From: CAYNVQ01 sp964400735
Lineage (GTDB): Bacteria; Acidobacteriota; Aminicenantia; Aminicenantales; Aminicenantaceae
NCBI GenBank assembly: GCA_964400735.1
Contig: CAYNVQ010000001.1
Span: 1,054,001-1,118,000, forward strand
Direction of reading: 5' to 3'
Length of the DNA stretch: 64,000 nt
Every line of letters starts with the position of its first letter. The first letter of the stretch is position 1. Shown here piece after piece: positions 49,491 to 59,375 of the stretch. A program made the position numbers and the translations under genes. The notes under the pieces were generated by a model. That model worked only from the letters and a program-made list of their open reading frames with translations. It searched no databases and was not told the DNA's origin.

Positions 49491-51146
49491 TTATTTCAGC
49501 ATAGGAATTTTGATGCCCTTTTCCTTGGCGAACGTGATCGCCTCCTCATAGCCGGCATCCGCATGCCGGGCCACTCCCGACCCGGGGTCAACGGTCAGCA
49601 CTCTCTCCAGCCTCTTCGCCGTCGACTCCTCTCCGTCGGCCACGATCACCATCCCCGCGTGGATCGACAGGCCTATGCCCACTCCCCCACCGTGATGGAC
49701 GGACACCCATGAGGCTCCACACACCGCGTTCAGCAGAGCATTCAGGATGGGCCAGTCGGCGATGGCATCCGAGCCATCCTTCATGCCCTCCGTCTCTCTG
49801 TTGGGCGAGGCCACCGATCCGGTATCCAAATGGTCCCTCCCGATGACGATGGGCGCGCTGATCTTTCCCCTTTTCACCAGGTTGTTGATCACGGCCCCGA
49901 ACCGTGCCCGTTCCCCGTACCCCAGCCAGCATATGCGCGACGGAAGTCCCTGAAAGCTCACTTGCTTCTGCGCCTTCCTTATCCAGCGCTCCAAGGCCTT
50001 ATCCTCGGGAAACTCCTTCAACACGGCCTCATCGGTCACATAGATGTCCTCGGGATCACCGCTGAGGGCCGCCCACCGGAATGGCCCCTTCCCCGAACAA
50101 AAAAGCGGACGGATGTATTCGGGGACAAAACCGGGGATATCGAAGGCGTTTTTCACGCCGGCCACCTGCGCCTGACCGCGGATATTGTTGCCGTAATCGA
50201 AGGCCTTGGCCCCCCTCCTCTGCAACTCCAGCATGGCCTCCACATGAACGGCCATGGATGCATAAGCCCTCCTCTTATAATCCTCAGGATCCTTCTCCCG
50301 CAGCCTCAGGGCCTCCTCATAAGGGATACCATGGGGCACATACCCGTTCAGCTCATCGTGGGCAGAGGTCTGGTCGGTCAGCACATCCGGCATGATCCCT
50401 CTCTTTACGATTTCAGGAAGGATATCCGCGGCATTCCCCAAAAGCCCGACCGACATGGCGGCCCCGTTCTCCTTGGCCTCCAGAGCCAGGTTCAGCGCCT
50501 CGTCCAGGTCCTCGACCATCAGGTCGACGTACTTGGTTTCCAGCCTTCTTTTTATCCTGTCCCTGTCCACCTCCACCACGATGGCCACCCCTTCGTTCAT
50601 GGTGACGGCCAGCGGCTGGGCACCTCCCATACCTCCCAGCCCGGCGCTCAGCACCAACTTTCCCTTCAGCGTTCCTCCGAAATGCTTGGTAGCCACCGAA
50701 GCCAGGGTCTCGTAGGTCCCCTGGAGAATTCCCTGGGTTCCGATATAAATCCAGCTCCCGGCTGTCATCTGTCCGTACATGGTCAACCCCTTGGCCTCCA
50801 GGCGCCGGAATTCATCCCACGTGGCCCACTTGGGCACGATGAGGGCATTGGCGATGAGGACACGGGGAGCCTCGCTGTGGGTCTTGAAAACGCCCACCGG
50901 CTTGCCGGACTGGACCATGAGGGTCTCATCGTTTTCCAGATCCGCCAAACTCCTGACAATCGCCTCATAGCATTCCCAATTCCTGGCCGCCTTCCCTGTT
51001 CCTCCGTACACGATGAGCTCATCCGGCTTCTCACCCACCTCGGGGTCCAAGTTATTCATCAGCATCCTCAACGCCGCCTCCTGGGACCACCCTTTGGTGT
51101 TCAGCCGAGTCCCCCGCGGGGCCCTGATTTCTCTGTGTTCACTCAT
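49491..51146 (-). CDS. hutU: urocanate hydratase (urocanase)
   Basis: Enzyme of 551 residues that hydrates urocanate to imidazolonepropionate in histidine degradation, using tightly bound NAD. Family landmarks are YGGTGKAARNW, the Q-S-G-K-P-V-G-V-F-K segment, SAGLGGMGGAQPLAV and GLPSRICWLGYGERARFG with the conserved cysteine. Length matches other urocanases (about 550-560). The start is ATG 51146, placed after GAGGAGGGCAGAC; a TTG 15 bases earlier overlaps that site. hutH and hutI are not in the window, so the pathway genes are scattered. Terminator at 49404-49433. Single gene. Confidence 0.95.
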   Translation of the reverse strand: MSEHREIRAPRGTRLNTKGWSQEAALRMLMNNLDPEVGEKPDELIVYGGTGKAARNWECYEAIVRSLADLENDETLMVQSGKPVGVFKTHSEAPRVLIANALIVPKWATWDEFRRLEAKGLTMYGQMTAGSWIYIGTQGILQGTYETLASVATKHFGGTLKGKLVLSAGLGGMGGAQPLAVTMNEGVAIVVEVDRDRIKRRLETKYVDLMVEDLDEALNLALEAKENGAAMSVGLLGNAADILPEIVKRGIMPDVLTDQTSAHDELNGYVPHGIPYEEALRLREKDPEDYKRRAYASMAVHVEAMLELQRRGAKAFDYGNNIRGQAQVAGVKNAFDIPGFVPEYIRPLFCSGKGPFRWAALSGDPEDIYVTDEAVLKEFPEDKALERWIRKAQKQVSFQGLPSRICWLGYGERARFGAVINNLVKRGKISAPIVIGRDHLDTGSVASPNRETEGMKDGSDAIADWPILNALLNAVCGASWVSVHHGGGVGIGLSIHAGMVIVADGEESTAKRLERVLTVDPGSGVARHADAGYEEAITFAKEKGIKIPMLK

Positions 51147-51338
51147 GTCTGCCCTCCTCAAAATTCGTTACCGTTCTACCGTTCTATTTTCCGCAAAATA
51201 GCTGGGTGACTTCAACTTTTGCGGCCAACCAGCTATTTGCATCACTCTCGAGTGAATAATTGTCCACGATACATTCTCAAAAAATGCCCGGCTGTGTTCG
51301 AATAACTCGAATAAAAAAAGGACCGGATTTGACATACA

Positions 51339-52787
51339 TCACGGGTTCTCTACCTGTTCGAACCGTTCTCTCACCTGAGGTAGCCTTCTCATCCGCTCCA
51401 AGGTCTTTTCTTTGCCCATCAATTCCAGAACGTCGAAGATTCCTGGGCTCACCGGCTCCCCCACCACCAGCATCCGCAGCGCGTGAATAAAAAGAGCGGC
51501 CTTGACCCCTTCCTTCTCGGCCCTCCGGCGCAGCGTGCGCTCGATCTCCCCCGCCGAAAACTCCTCCAGGGCCCTGAAATCTTCTTCCAGCCGCGGCAGC
51601 AACTTCTCCAGATCTTCATCCATCAGGTGCTTTTTCACCCCGGCCGGATCATATTCGATCTCATCGACGAGATAAGGCCGGGCCGCTTTGGGAAAGGCCT
51701 CGATGGTCCGGCTCCTTTCCTTCAACAGGCCGATCAATCTCAGATACCAGCCCATTTTTTCGCCATCCAACTCTTTCATCCACAGCCCCGCTTCCTTCAA
51801 CACAGCGCCAACCAGCGGCGCCAGATCCTCCGCTCCCATCTGCGAAATCAACCGGCCGTTCAACCATTCCAGTTTGCTTAGATCGAAAACAGGGCTCCCT
51901 TTGCTGACTTTGGCCAGGGAAAATCTGCGGGCCATCTCCTCCAGCGTGTAGATTCTCTCCTCCCCCGGCGACCAGCTCATCTGGGCTAAAAAGTTCAAAA
52001 AGGCAAGGGGCAAATACCCCCGGTCTCGAAACTCCAGCACCGAGGTCACCCCATGGCGTTTGCTCAACTTTTTTTTGTCCGGCCCCAGAATCAGAGGAAG
52101 ATGCCCGAACTCCGGCCTTTCTCTACCGAACGCCTCATAGAGCAGTATCTGCTTGGGCGTGTTGGAGATATGGTCGTCCCCCCGGATGACATGGGTGATC
52201 TGCGACTCCATATCGTCCACTACCACCGAAAGATGGTAGGTGGGAAGGCCATCTCCCCTCAGCAACACAAAATCCTCGATTGTTCGGCTATCCACCGCTA
52301 TGTCCCCGTGGATGAGGTCTCTGTATCGGATCTCCTTCTCTGGGACCAAAAACCGCACGGCCTTCGGTCTTTCTTCCGATTCGAAAATCTCTTTTTGCTC
52401 GGCCGTAAGATTCAGGCAGAACCGGTCATACCCCCAGAAATCCCCCGCTTCGGGAGTCTTTTCGACCCTCTCCTCGATCTCCTCCGGCCGGCAGTAACAA
52501 ACATAGGCCTTGCCTCTTTCGACGAGCTCCCGGACTTTGTCCTGATAAAGGGACAGCCGCCGGGATTGGAAGATAGGGCCCTCATCCCAATCCAGGCCCA
52601 GCCACTGAAGGCCCTCGATGATAACCCGGGTCATTTCCTCCGAGGATCGGATGATATCGGTGTCTTCTATACGAAGGATGAGTTCCCCCCCGTGATGGCG
52701 CGCGAAAAGCCAATTGAAAAAACAGGTCCTTGCCGCGCCTATGTGAAGGTATCCCGTTGGACTGGGCGCGAACCTTACTCGAACCAT
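51339..52787 (-). CDS. gltX: glutamyl-tRNA synthetase
   Basis: Class I aminoacyl-tRNA synthetase of 482 residues, charging tRNA-Glu (and possibly tRNA-Gln in an organism using amidotransferase). The HIGH motif is at 15-18 (APSPTGYLHIGAAR) and the KMSKS-type loop is KLSKR at 240-244. The zinc region of E. coli type is represented by C-Y-C-R (97-100). C-terminal anticodon-binding helices cover about 320-482. Its start lies just beside a repeat cluster with no strong Shine-Dalgarno. Single gene, upstream of hutU but 190 bases away. Confidence 0.96.
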   Translation of the reverse strand: MVRVRFAPSPTGYLHIGAARTCFFNWLFARHHGGELILRIEDTDIIRSSEEMTRVIIEGLQWLGLDWDEGPIFQSRRLSLYQDKVRELVERGKAYVCYCRPEEIEERVEKTPEAGDFWGYDRFCLNLTAEQKEIFESEERPKAVRFLVPEKEIRYRDLIHGDIAVDSRTIEDFVLLRGDGLPTYHLSVVVDDMESQITHVIRGDDHISNTPKQILLYEAFGRERPEFGHLPLILGPDKKKLSKRHGVTSVLEFRDRGYLPLAFLNFLAQMSWSPGEERIYTLEEMARRFSLAKVSKGSPVFDLSKLEWLNGRLISQMGAEDLAPLVGAVLKEAGLWMKELDGEKMGWYLRLIGLLKERSRTIEAFPKAARPYLVDEIEYDPAGVKKHLMDEDLEKLLPRLEEDFRALEEFSAGEIERTLRRRAEKEGVKAALFIHALRMLVVGEPVSPGIFDVLELMGKEKTLERMRRLPQVRERFEQVENP

Positions 52788-52821
52788 CCCCTATAGTTTA
52801 ATCTCTATTCACCAAATAGTA

Positions 52822-52965
52822 AATGGGGACGCTCCTTTAGGTACCACCCTATAAGTAAATGGGGACGTAAATGGGGACGTCCCATTCGGGGACACCCTAT
52901 ATTGCAATATTTACTTTTTATCAATAATAAATTATAGAGTATCCCTGAATGGAACATCCCCTATT
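52822..52965. repeat. GGGGACG/GGTACCACC repeat cluster
   Basis: Starts with GGGGACGCTCCTTTAGGTAC, then a partial unit and a complete second-type unit: GGGGACGTCCCATTCGGGG, about 45 AT-rich bases, then TTATAGAGTATCCCTGAATG and GAACATCCCCTATT as its inverse. The gap 52788-53305 holds this, a hairpin AATGTCG/CGACATT at 53020-53036 and another half-unit, but no supported gene. Confidence 0.75.
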
Positions 52966-53098
52966 GTTACCCTCGAATGACAGTTGCAGAAGGCTGGGGT
53001 AGGTTGGGTCGGGGTCTTCAATGTCGCTTCGACATTTCCCTGAACCTATATCTGCGTTCAAATTCCCGTCACTTTGGGGCAAAACCAAGAAAAAAATT

Positions 53099-53129
53099 GT
53101 ATAGGGTGGTACCTAATGGGACGTCCCCA
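53099..53129. repeat. GGTACC half-element of the GGGGACG family
   Basis: TATAGGGTGGTACCTAATGG then GACGTCCCCAC, the inverse of the unit beginning at 52822; the two could pair across 300 bases. Confidence 0.7.
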
Positions 53130-53305
53130 CAAATTTAAAAAACCTTAAAAAAAAGGTTGACTCGTGAGAAAAAAATAGGATAGGATTTAGGTGGGTTTTT
53201 TGCAGGGAATAGAAAAGGATTTCACTCCTTTATATAGAGAGGATAGAGCCGAGGTTCGAAAGTGCGCCAAATTGGGGAAAACTTTATAAGATTTCCAGGA
53301 TAGGT

Positions 53306-55315
53306 ATGGCCATACAAAAAATTTTGATTTTGAATTCCCTGCCCGAAGAAATAGAAATTTTGAAAAAATTATGCGCTCATCTGGGATCTGTCCAGGTGGC
53401 CGCGAGCAAAGAAGAGGCCATCTCACTCGTAGAAAAAAACGACTTCGACCTTCTAGTGGTCGATGAAGCCTTCGCCGACTATTCCTCTCTCAAGGGCCTT
53501 TTCCAAACCACCACGAGCATAGTCATCACAGGAAGCTTCGGGAAAAAACTGAAGGAGATCGCCAGGTCATGGCCCTTGAATTATTATGTCGACTATCATT
53601 TTGCCCCTCTCGAGGACAAAAACAACGAAAGCCTGATTCGAGCGCTCATCACGGCTAGTGAATATTCCTATCTAAAATCGGAAATCCACCATTTAGAGCG
53701 GGAGCGTGTAGGGGCTGAGATCAAGCTGCGGGACGCCCACTCAGAGATCCAAAAAATCAAGGAATTCATCAACAACAGTGTTATCAAAGAAATGGAAAAG
53801 CGCATTTCCGTGGAAGCCAAATATGTGGGGATAAAAAAAGAGAAACAGAGGATCGAAACCACGCTCAAAAAACTGTATATGGCGAACGATGTCACAAGCC
53901 TTCTGGATATCGTCTATGATATCAAAGAGATCGTCCGTGCGGAGGGAATTTCGATCTACATATTGGACGAGAATGAGACTCTAGGCAAGTTTTTGAAGCC
54001 TTTGGTCTGGGACGACGCATTCTTGACCCACCCGGAATTCTCCAAACATTTTGTCCTCCTCGACTCCGACGACTTCGCCGCCTACGCCACCCGCCAGGCC
54101 CAGGTGATCAACATCTCCGATATCTCCTCCGATAACAGGTTCTCCAGCCGGTATGCGAAAGACTTGAAGTCTCCCTTAAAAGATCTACTCTGTGTCCCGA
54201 TCATGCACGGTCCAGAAGTGATCGGCGCCCTGGAGGTCTACAACAAGACCGCCCAAGACCAACGAAGCGCGAGTGGTTTTACAGCCGAAGACCAAAAGGC
54301 CATGGCCAGATTCTGCGAACACATTGCCATCGCCATCACCAAGCTCAACCTCATTCAATACGACGCCCTGACTGGCCTGCTCCGTCCCGATGCCTTCTTC
54401 GATAAAGCCATCCAGAAGCTTCAGGTGAGCAGGAAAAGGTTCCACGAAGGATCATCTTTTGCCATGGTCATGGGAGATGTCGACTGGTTCAAAAATTACA
54501 ACGACCGGAACGGACATGAAGCCGGAAACAAGCTCCTTCGTGAGCTGGCCGGAGTTCTCAAGAAGTCCACCAGAGACGAGGACCTGCTCTGCCGGTATGG
54601 AGGAGAGGAGTTTCTATTCTTCCTCTCCGGAATATCCAACGAAGACGAAGCCATAGGCTTCACCGAGAGAATCCGAAAAAACATCGAAGCCCACCACTTC
54701 GAAAACCAGGAATTCCAGCCCAACCACAATTTGACCATGAGCTTCGGCCTGACCTATTTCTCCCGCGAAAGAATCAAACAGTGGGAAGGAATCGGCAAGC
54801 AGAACCTGAAAAAGCTCGCCAACGAAGCTGATATGGCCCTGGCCGAGGCCAAAGGGAAAAGGAAGTCTTCACCAGGAAGGAGAGATTTTCTGAAAAATAA
54901 GGTTTGCATCTACACCAAAGAGCAGTTCGGAGAGTCCACCCCCCCCTCGGAACTCGAAAAACAAAGGGAGCAGACCGAAAGAAGAAGAAACAGAAGACAC
55001 TACACGTCGACCATACTAGTCTATAAAAAGAAAGATTTTTACCGGGTAACCAAAACGATCAACTTGAGTCTGGGGGGAGCCAAAATCCCCACCGATTCTC
55101 TACTCAATTTAAACCAGGCCTTCGATTTGATCCTGATCCTGGGAAGCAACGCCTGCCAGGTCAAGGGAGAAGTAGTTTATTCCATGATGGCCGGGGAGAA
55201 TTATTCCCATTATTTCTCTGGAATCAAGTTCCTCGACCTCCCGGCTAAAGACAGGCAAATTCTGGAAGACTATTTTTCTTCCCTAGATGTCAGAGAAGAA
55301 CCCCTCCTCCACTGA
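53306..55315 (+). CDS. GAF-GGDEF diguanylate cyclase with C-terminal PilZ domain
   Basis: Protein of 669 residues. The N-terminus (1-115) resembles a response-regulator receiver, with D53 in VVDEAF at the acceptor position but weak elsewhere. A coiled coil spans about 123-195. A GAF domain covers about 200-345. The cyclase domain (about 355-520) has GGEEF at 432-436, a competent active site, and the inhibitory RxxD site R423/D426 exactly five residues before it. The C-terminus, about 555-669, is PilZ, with a basic R-R-R-N-R-R patch and NLSLGG (586-591), the c-di-GMP-binding motif. So it would make and sense c-di-GMP in one chain, feeding back on itself or acting directly on a target. Confidence 0.9.
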   Translation: MAIQKILILNSLPEEIEILKKLCAHLGSVQVAASKEEAISLVEKNDFDLLVVDEAFADYSSLKGLFQTTTSIVITGSFGKKLKEIARSWPLNYYVDYHFAPLEDKNNESLIRALITASEYSYLKSEIHHLERERVGAEIKLRDAHSEIQKIKEFINNSVIKEMEKRISVEAKYVGIKKEKQRIETTLKKLYMANDVTSLLDIVYDIKEIVRAEGISIYILDENETLGKFLKPLVWDDAFLTHPEFSKHFVLLDSDDFAAYATRQAQVINISDISSDNRFSSRYAKDLKSPLKDLLCVPIMHGPEVIGALEVYNKTAQDQRSASGFTAEDQKAMARFCEHIAIAITKLNLIQYDALTGLLRPDAFFDKAIQKLQVSRKRFHEGSSFAMVMGDVDWFKNYNDRNGHEAGNKLLRELAGVLKKSTRDEDLLCRYGGEEFLFFLSGISNEDEAIGFTERIRKNIEAHHFENQEFQPNHNLTMSFGLTYFSRERIKQWEGIGKQNLKKLANEADMALAEAKGKRKSSPGRRDFLKNKVCIYTKEQFGESTPPSELEKQREQTERRRNRRHYTSTILVYKKKDFYRVTKTINLSLGGAKIPTDSLLNLNQAFDLILILGSNACQVKGEVVYSMMAGENYSHYFSGIKFLDLPAKDRQILEDYFSSLDVREEPLLH

Positions 55316-55336
55316 AAATTTCTTAACTCCCCCTCT

Positions 55337-56668
55337 TCAGGATATCTCCAGCTCTTTCAATACCGACTGCAGGTAGGCCGCAGGAGGCGTGATTTTCGAA
55401 TAAAAACCGTCCTTAAGCTCCTTGGCGAATTTGTCGAACGTGGCAAAATCGTCCTGGTTGCTCCAGTTCTGCATGCTCACTTTCTCCAGCATTTCTTTGA
55501 GCACGTCCAGATTCAACACGTCTTTTGTGAAGTCGGGAAGAGAGCAATTATCCCGCTGGCACAACCGGATGCTGCGCAGCATGACTTTGCGCAGGAGGTC
55601 CTGCTGTTTGATGATTTCCTGTTTGATGAAGAATTGGTCTTTCGGGGATTCGGTCTGCGATAATTTAATGTAAAGCTTTTTCGCTTCCTCAAAACAGTTG
55701 TTCATCGTCGATACGAGATATTCTCCATCGAGGATGATCCTATCGTTGTTTTCGAAATAGCTCACCTCCGCATCGTTTTCGTTGGTATCGCCTTTGCGGT
55801 ATTGCTCCAGCTTTTCAAAGGCGACCTGGAAAGAAGCCTCACCCTTTTCCTCTACGGCTTCCGGCTTTTCTTCTGCCGGAGCTTGCTCTCCTGCCTTTTC
55901 CTCTTCTGCCTGTGGTTCTGATTCTGCTCCTGCCTCCTGCTCCATTTTTGGCTCCCCTTCGGGTTCTTCTGGTAGAGGGGGCCCTTCAGGCTCGGCGGAT
56001 TCTGGTCCCTCTCCCTCTTTTTTCTCTTCTTCCGGCTGGGCTTCTCCGGCAGGTTCAACCGCCTCTTCTGCTTCTCCTTCTTCTGGCTCTTTCGGTTCAG
56101 CCTCCTGCACGACTTCCTCCACAGGCCCGGAGGAGTTCAGCAGCTCTTTTATCTTTTTGAGCTTGTAAAGCTCCTGCTCGAGGTTGATCTCTGTCTCATC
56201 CGGTTCTTCCCCTTCGGGAACCTCGGCCACTATGCCGTACTTCTCTTCAAGGTCCTTTTTCAACGCCGAGACCTTCTCTCCTGTATCCTGTTGGAGTTCT
56301 TCCAGCTTCTGGTTCAGCTCGCTGACTTTTTTCAGCTCTTCCAGGGTCTGAGCTGTCAGAGACTCTATTTCTGTCTGGTGCTGTATGGCCTTTTCGATAT
56401 GCTCCTTGATCTGCGTCTTCAGCTCTTTTTTGTTGTTTTCGAATTCGGCGAGCAGGGATTTGAAATTGACCAATGTGCCCTTTTCTTCCTCCATCTCCCT
56501 GTTGAGTTCTTCAATCCGCTTCTGGGCTTCCTCCCTTTCCTTTCTGATCCTCTCTTCCAGCTCTTTTTCGACTTCTTCCCTTCTCTTGGTGATAGCCTGG
56601 TCTAGCTGCTGTTGGATTTCATCGATGATGGAAGAAGAATTTTTCGGGGTATCTTCTTTTTTAGCCAT
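55337..56668 (-). CDS. acidic coiled-coil protein, function unknown
   Basis: Protein of 443 residues if it begins at ATG 56668 (GTG 56677 also possible). Residues about 10-160 form a long charged coiled coil (I-I-D-E-I-Q-Q-Q-L-D-Q, E-E-R-I-R-K-E-R-E-E-A-Q-K-R). About 175-285 is a low-complexity stretch of E, P, A and G. About 290-443 is a compact helical domain (E-Q-Y-R-K-G-D-T-N-E-N-D-A-E-V) that I do not recognise. No membrane helix or signal peptide is seen, so it is probably cytoplasmic. It is convergent with the GGDEF-PilZ gene, stops only 21 bases apart. A role in scaffolding is plausible but unproven. Confidence 0.7.
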   Translation of the reverse strand: MAKKEDTPKNSSSIIDEIQQQLDQAITKRREEVEKELEERIRKEREEAQKRIEELNREMEEEKGTLVNFKSLLAEFENNKKELKTQIKEHIEKAIQHQTEIESLTAQTLEELKKVSELNQKLEELQQDTGEKVSALKKDLEEKYGIVAEVPEGEEPDETEINLEQELYKLKKIKELLNSSGPVEEVVQEAEPKEPEEGEAEEAVEPAGEAQPEEEKKEGEGPESAEPEGPPLPEEPEGEPKMEQEAGAESEPQAEEEKAGEQAPAEEKPEAVEEKGEASFQVAFEKLEQYRKGDTNENDAEVSYFENNDRIILDGEYLVSTMNNCFEEAKKLYIKLSQTESPKDQFFIKQEIIKQQDLLRKVMLRSIRLCQRDNCSLPDFTKDVLNLDVLKEMLEKVSMQNWSNQDDFATFDKFAKELKDGFYSKITPPAAYLQSVLKELEIS

Positions 56669-57083
56669 TTTTTTCACCTTGCCCTTTACAAGTTTATCTT
56701 ACTCCTGGCCTCTGAAAACTGTCAAGATGAGGCATTCTTTCTCTCCTCCTGTTTCATGAGCGAACTCATGATGTCAGATCGATTATTCAGATTCAATAGC
56801 CTTTTAAGACGAATCCAGGGGGTAAAATTACAGAATTTGTCTCATCCCTAGAGGTGAGATTGAGCTACCGCCGAAACGGAAGCCTTTCCAAAACCGTGAT
56901 CGAAGATCCAGAGCATTAGGAAGCGCTTTTGCTCCAGTCAGATTTTTTACGCCATTCCCTCACCGCTCTTCTCGGCGGCTGCGGAACTGCGCATGGTCAA
57001 TCTAAACCACCAAAACTTTAGCCATGTTAATCCATATCCTACCCACTAGCTACCTTCATGCTCAATACATCCTCGCCGACAAT
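56669..57083. other. intergenic stretch without supported gene
   Basis: About 415 bases before a repeat unit. Short open frames lack ribosome sites. The T-rich and C-rich text shows no RNA gene, terminator or clear promoter. Confidence 0.4.
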
Positions 57084-57175
57084 ATGGGGACGTCCCATTT
57101 GGGGACACCCTGTATTACATAGATGTGGCTTTTTTTAAATAAATTATAGAGTGTCTCTGAATGGAACGTCCCCTT
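57084..57175. repeat. complete GGGGACGTCCC-type unit
   Basis: GGGGACGTCCCATTTGGGGA on the left, then about 40 bases with T- and A-runs, then TTATAGAGTGTCTCTGAATG and GAACGTCCCC on the right as the imperfect inverse. It is the cleanest single copy of this second palindromic type. The same pair of ends is seen at 52865-52965 and 60771-60880. Confidence 0.8.
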
Positions 57176-57383
57176 ATTGTTCCCCTCGAAAAGCGGCTTG
57201 GGAAGGCTAAATCCTCCGATGTCGCTCAATCACTTCCTAATGCTTTGTTCTGTGTATGGCTAATATATCATTGTAATTTTGGAAATGCTTTCAGCTGAAA
57301 CAAAATGCTTGCCTGCGGCTAAAGAAATAAGGTATAAAAGTGAGAGAAATGGTAACGTGCAGCGCCGAGGAAGGAGGAAGCCG

Positions 57384-58472
57384 ATGAAAGGGCCGGGGAA
57401 GATTCTGCTCGTAGAAGAGAACGAAACACGGAGAAAACATCTTGCCCGCTTTCTCTCCGAAGAGGCGCTTCCGGCACTAGAGTCCGTCTCTTTTCCAGAG
57501 GCCGCCGAACGGCTGCTGAGTCCGAACGACTTCACCATTGCCCTCATAAACGCCGGTTTTTTGAAAAACGATAGAACGGGCCTTTTAAAAAAAATCAGGT
57601 CTTCCTATCCCCATTTGTCCATCATCCTGATGGCGTCCAAAGAAAACACGAACCCGGCCCTCTCCCTGCTCAAACAGAATCTGTTGGACCATATCACGAG
57701 TCCAGACCATCCGGCGGCCATATTTTCGGCCGTTGCCAGCGAAATCCGAAAAAAGGAAGCCGTTCGCACGAACGAGCTCTATAAGCGCCATCTGGAAAAG
57801 CTTCGCTCGGAACAGAAAAAGAGCGTGAAACGTGCCATGGAGCTGGAGGAGATATACGATGCCACCCTCGAGAACCTGATGACCGCTCTGGATTTGAGGG
57901 ATGTCGAAACCTTCGGCCATTCGAGGACCGTGGCCAAGTACAGCCACCTGCTGGCCCAAACTCTAGGCGTGCACGACAGGAAAACGCTGGATAATATCCG
58001 GAAGGGAGCCTTGCTCCACGATGTCGGGAAAATCGCCATACCCGATTCTATCCTCAAAAAGCCGACGCCTCTGACAACGGAAGAGTGGAAAAAAATCAGG
58101 CTTCACCCCACTCTCGGTTACGGATTGATCAAAGAGATAAAACTGCTGGAGGAAGTGGGAAACATCATCCTTTATCACCACGAAAAATACGACGGGTCAG
58201 GATACCCGAAAGGCCTGAAAAACGATGAAATTCCCCTCGAATCAAGGATATTCGCCCTGGCGGATGCGCTGGATGCGATCACCTCTTTTAGACCCTACCG
58301 CAAAGAAAGGGACTTCCAAACGGCCAAGGAAGAAATCCAGCGGAACGCCGGCAGCCAGTTCGATTCCAAAGTGGTGGATGCCTTTTGCTCCATCAGCCTG
58401 GAAACCTGGGAAAAAATCCGTTTCGAGACCACCCAGCTTTTTCCCTTTTTCCTAGACATGAAAAACCTTTAA
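57384..58472 (+). CDS. HD-GYP domain protein with pseudo-receiver
   Basis: Protein of 362 residues; ATG 57384 follows GGAAGGAGGAAGCC, so the upstream in-frame extension is rejected. Residues 1-125 form a receiver-like domain but the phosphoryl-accepting aspartate position is N56 (ALINAG), so it is probably not phosphorylated. A coiled coil follows (about 125-165). The HD-GYP phosphodiesterase core, about 165-355, has H179, HD (H212, D213; LLHDVGK), H241, H265/H266 and the GYP loop HHEKYDGSGYP (265-275). It should hydrolyse c-di-GMP. It lies one gene away from a GGDEF-PilZ protein with opposite chemistry. Confidence 0.9.
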   Translation: MKGPGKILLVEENETRRKHLARFLSEEALPALESVSFPEAAERLLSPNDFTIALINAGFLKNDRTGLLKKIRSSYPHLSIILMASKENTNPALSLLKQNLLDHITSPDHPAAIFSAVASEIRKKEAVRTNELYKRHLEKLRSEQKKSVKRAMELEEIYDATLENLMTALDLRDVETFGHSRTVAKYSHLLAQTLGVHDRKTLDNIRKGALLHDVGKIAIPDSILKKPTPLTTEEWKKIRLHPTLGYGLIKEIKLLEEVGNIILYHHEKYDGSGYPKGLKNDEIPLESRIFALADALDAITSFRPYRKERDFQTAKEEIQRNAGSQFDSKVVDAFCSISLETWEKIRFETTQLFPFFLDMKNL

Positions 58473-58511
58473 GTCCTGCCCTAGGCTACGATAGACTCTT
58501 GACGGGGAAGC

Positions 58512-59363
58512 TCACTTGTGCCGCAACCGGGCTGTGATGGCCCTGGGAATACCGGATAGGTCGCAAAAATAGCGGGGGGCTTCCCATCCATTCCCGAAAA
58601 AAGAGAGGGCCTCATCTTTCTGGCCGTAACCGATTTCCAGACACAGATGTCCCCCGGGCTTGAGAAATTCGGGCGCTCCCTGTATCAATTTCCGCACAAA
58701 CTCCAACCCGCTCTCCCCGGCCACCAGTGCCTCCCCCGGCTCGTAATCCCTGATTTCCGCCGCTAGGCGCTCCCATTCGCTTTTCGAAACATAGGGGGGA
58801 TTGGACACGATAAAATCGCATATCCCTTGCAGCCGCAGCTTTTTCAAAGGGTCGTACAGACTGCCCCTCCTGAAGGTGATGGAGGAAATTTTTAAGGAAG
58901 CGGCGTTCAAGGCGGCCGCCTTCAGGGCCGCCTCGGAGACGTCCGTGGCCACGATCCTGGCCTGCGGAATCTCCCGGGCCAAAGCCACAGCGATGTTCCC
59001 CGCCCCGGTCCCGATATCCACGATGAGCTCCGTTTCTCTCGAAGATGCGGAGATCACTCTCTCGACCAGGATTTCCGTCTCCGGGCGGGGGATCAAAACC
59101 CCAGGGAAAACTTTGAACGGAATGGACCAGAATTCTTTCTCTCCGGTCACATAGGCCAGGGGCACTCCCTTTTGCCTTTGGGAGACAGAGCGGTAAAATT
59201 CGTCCTCCTGGGCCATCGAGACCTCGGTCTCCGGGTGAGAATACAGTGTCTCCTCGGAGATCCCTGCCCTTTTGATGACCAGGATTTTAGCTTCGAGGGA
59301 AGGATGGAGGCTGCCTCTCAGAAGGGACTGCCCTTCTTCGAATAGTTGGCGGACGGTTTTCAA
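58512..59363 (-). CDS. prmC: release factor glutamine methyltransferase
   Basis: Enzyme of 283 residues that methylates the GGQ glutamine of release factors. SAM-binding motif DIGTGAGNIA is at 116-125 and the catalytic NPPY at 188-191 (IVSNPPYVSKSEW). An N-terminal helical domain (1-85) is typical of PrmC/HemK. It is the last gene of rpmE-prfA-prmC: its start lies 12 bases past the prfA stop, so it is co-transcribed with its substrate's gene. Confidence 0.93.
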   Translation of the reverse strand: MKTVRQLFEEGQSLLRGSLHPSLEAKILVIKRAGISEETLYSHPETEVSMAQEDEFYRSVSQRQKGVPLAYVTGEKEFWSIPFKVFPGVLIPRPETEILVERVISASSRETELIVDIGTGAGNIAVALAREIPQARIVATDVSEAALKAAALNAASLKISSITFRRGSLYDPLKKLRLQGICDFIVSNPPYVSKSEWERLAAEIRDYEPGEALVAGESGLEFVRKLIQGAPEFLKPGGHLCLEIGYGQKDEALSFFGNGWEAPRYFCDLSGIPRAITARLRHK

Positions 59364-59375
59364 TGAAAATTCGCT

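Noticed and set aside
49830..51209. 459-codon open frame antisense to hutU
   Set aside because: Composition is Pro/His/Gly-rich as expected for the shadow of a well-conserved GC-rich gene; urocanase on the other strand is certain.
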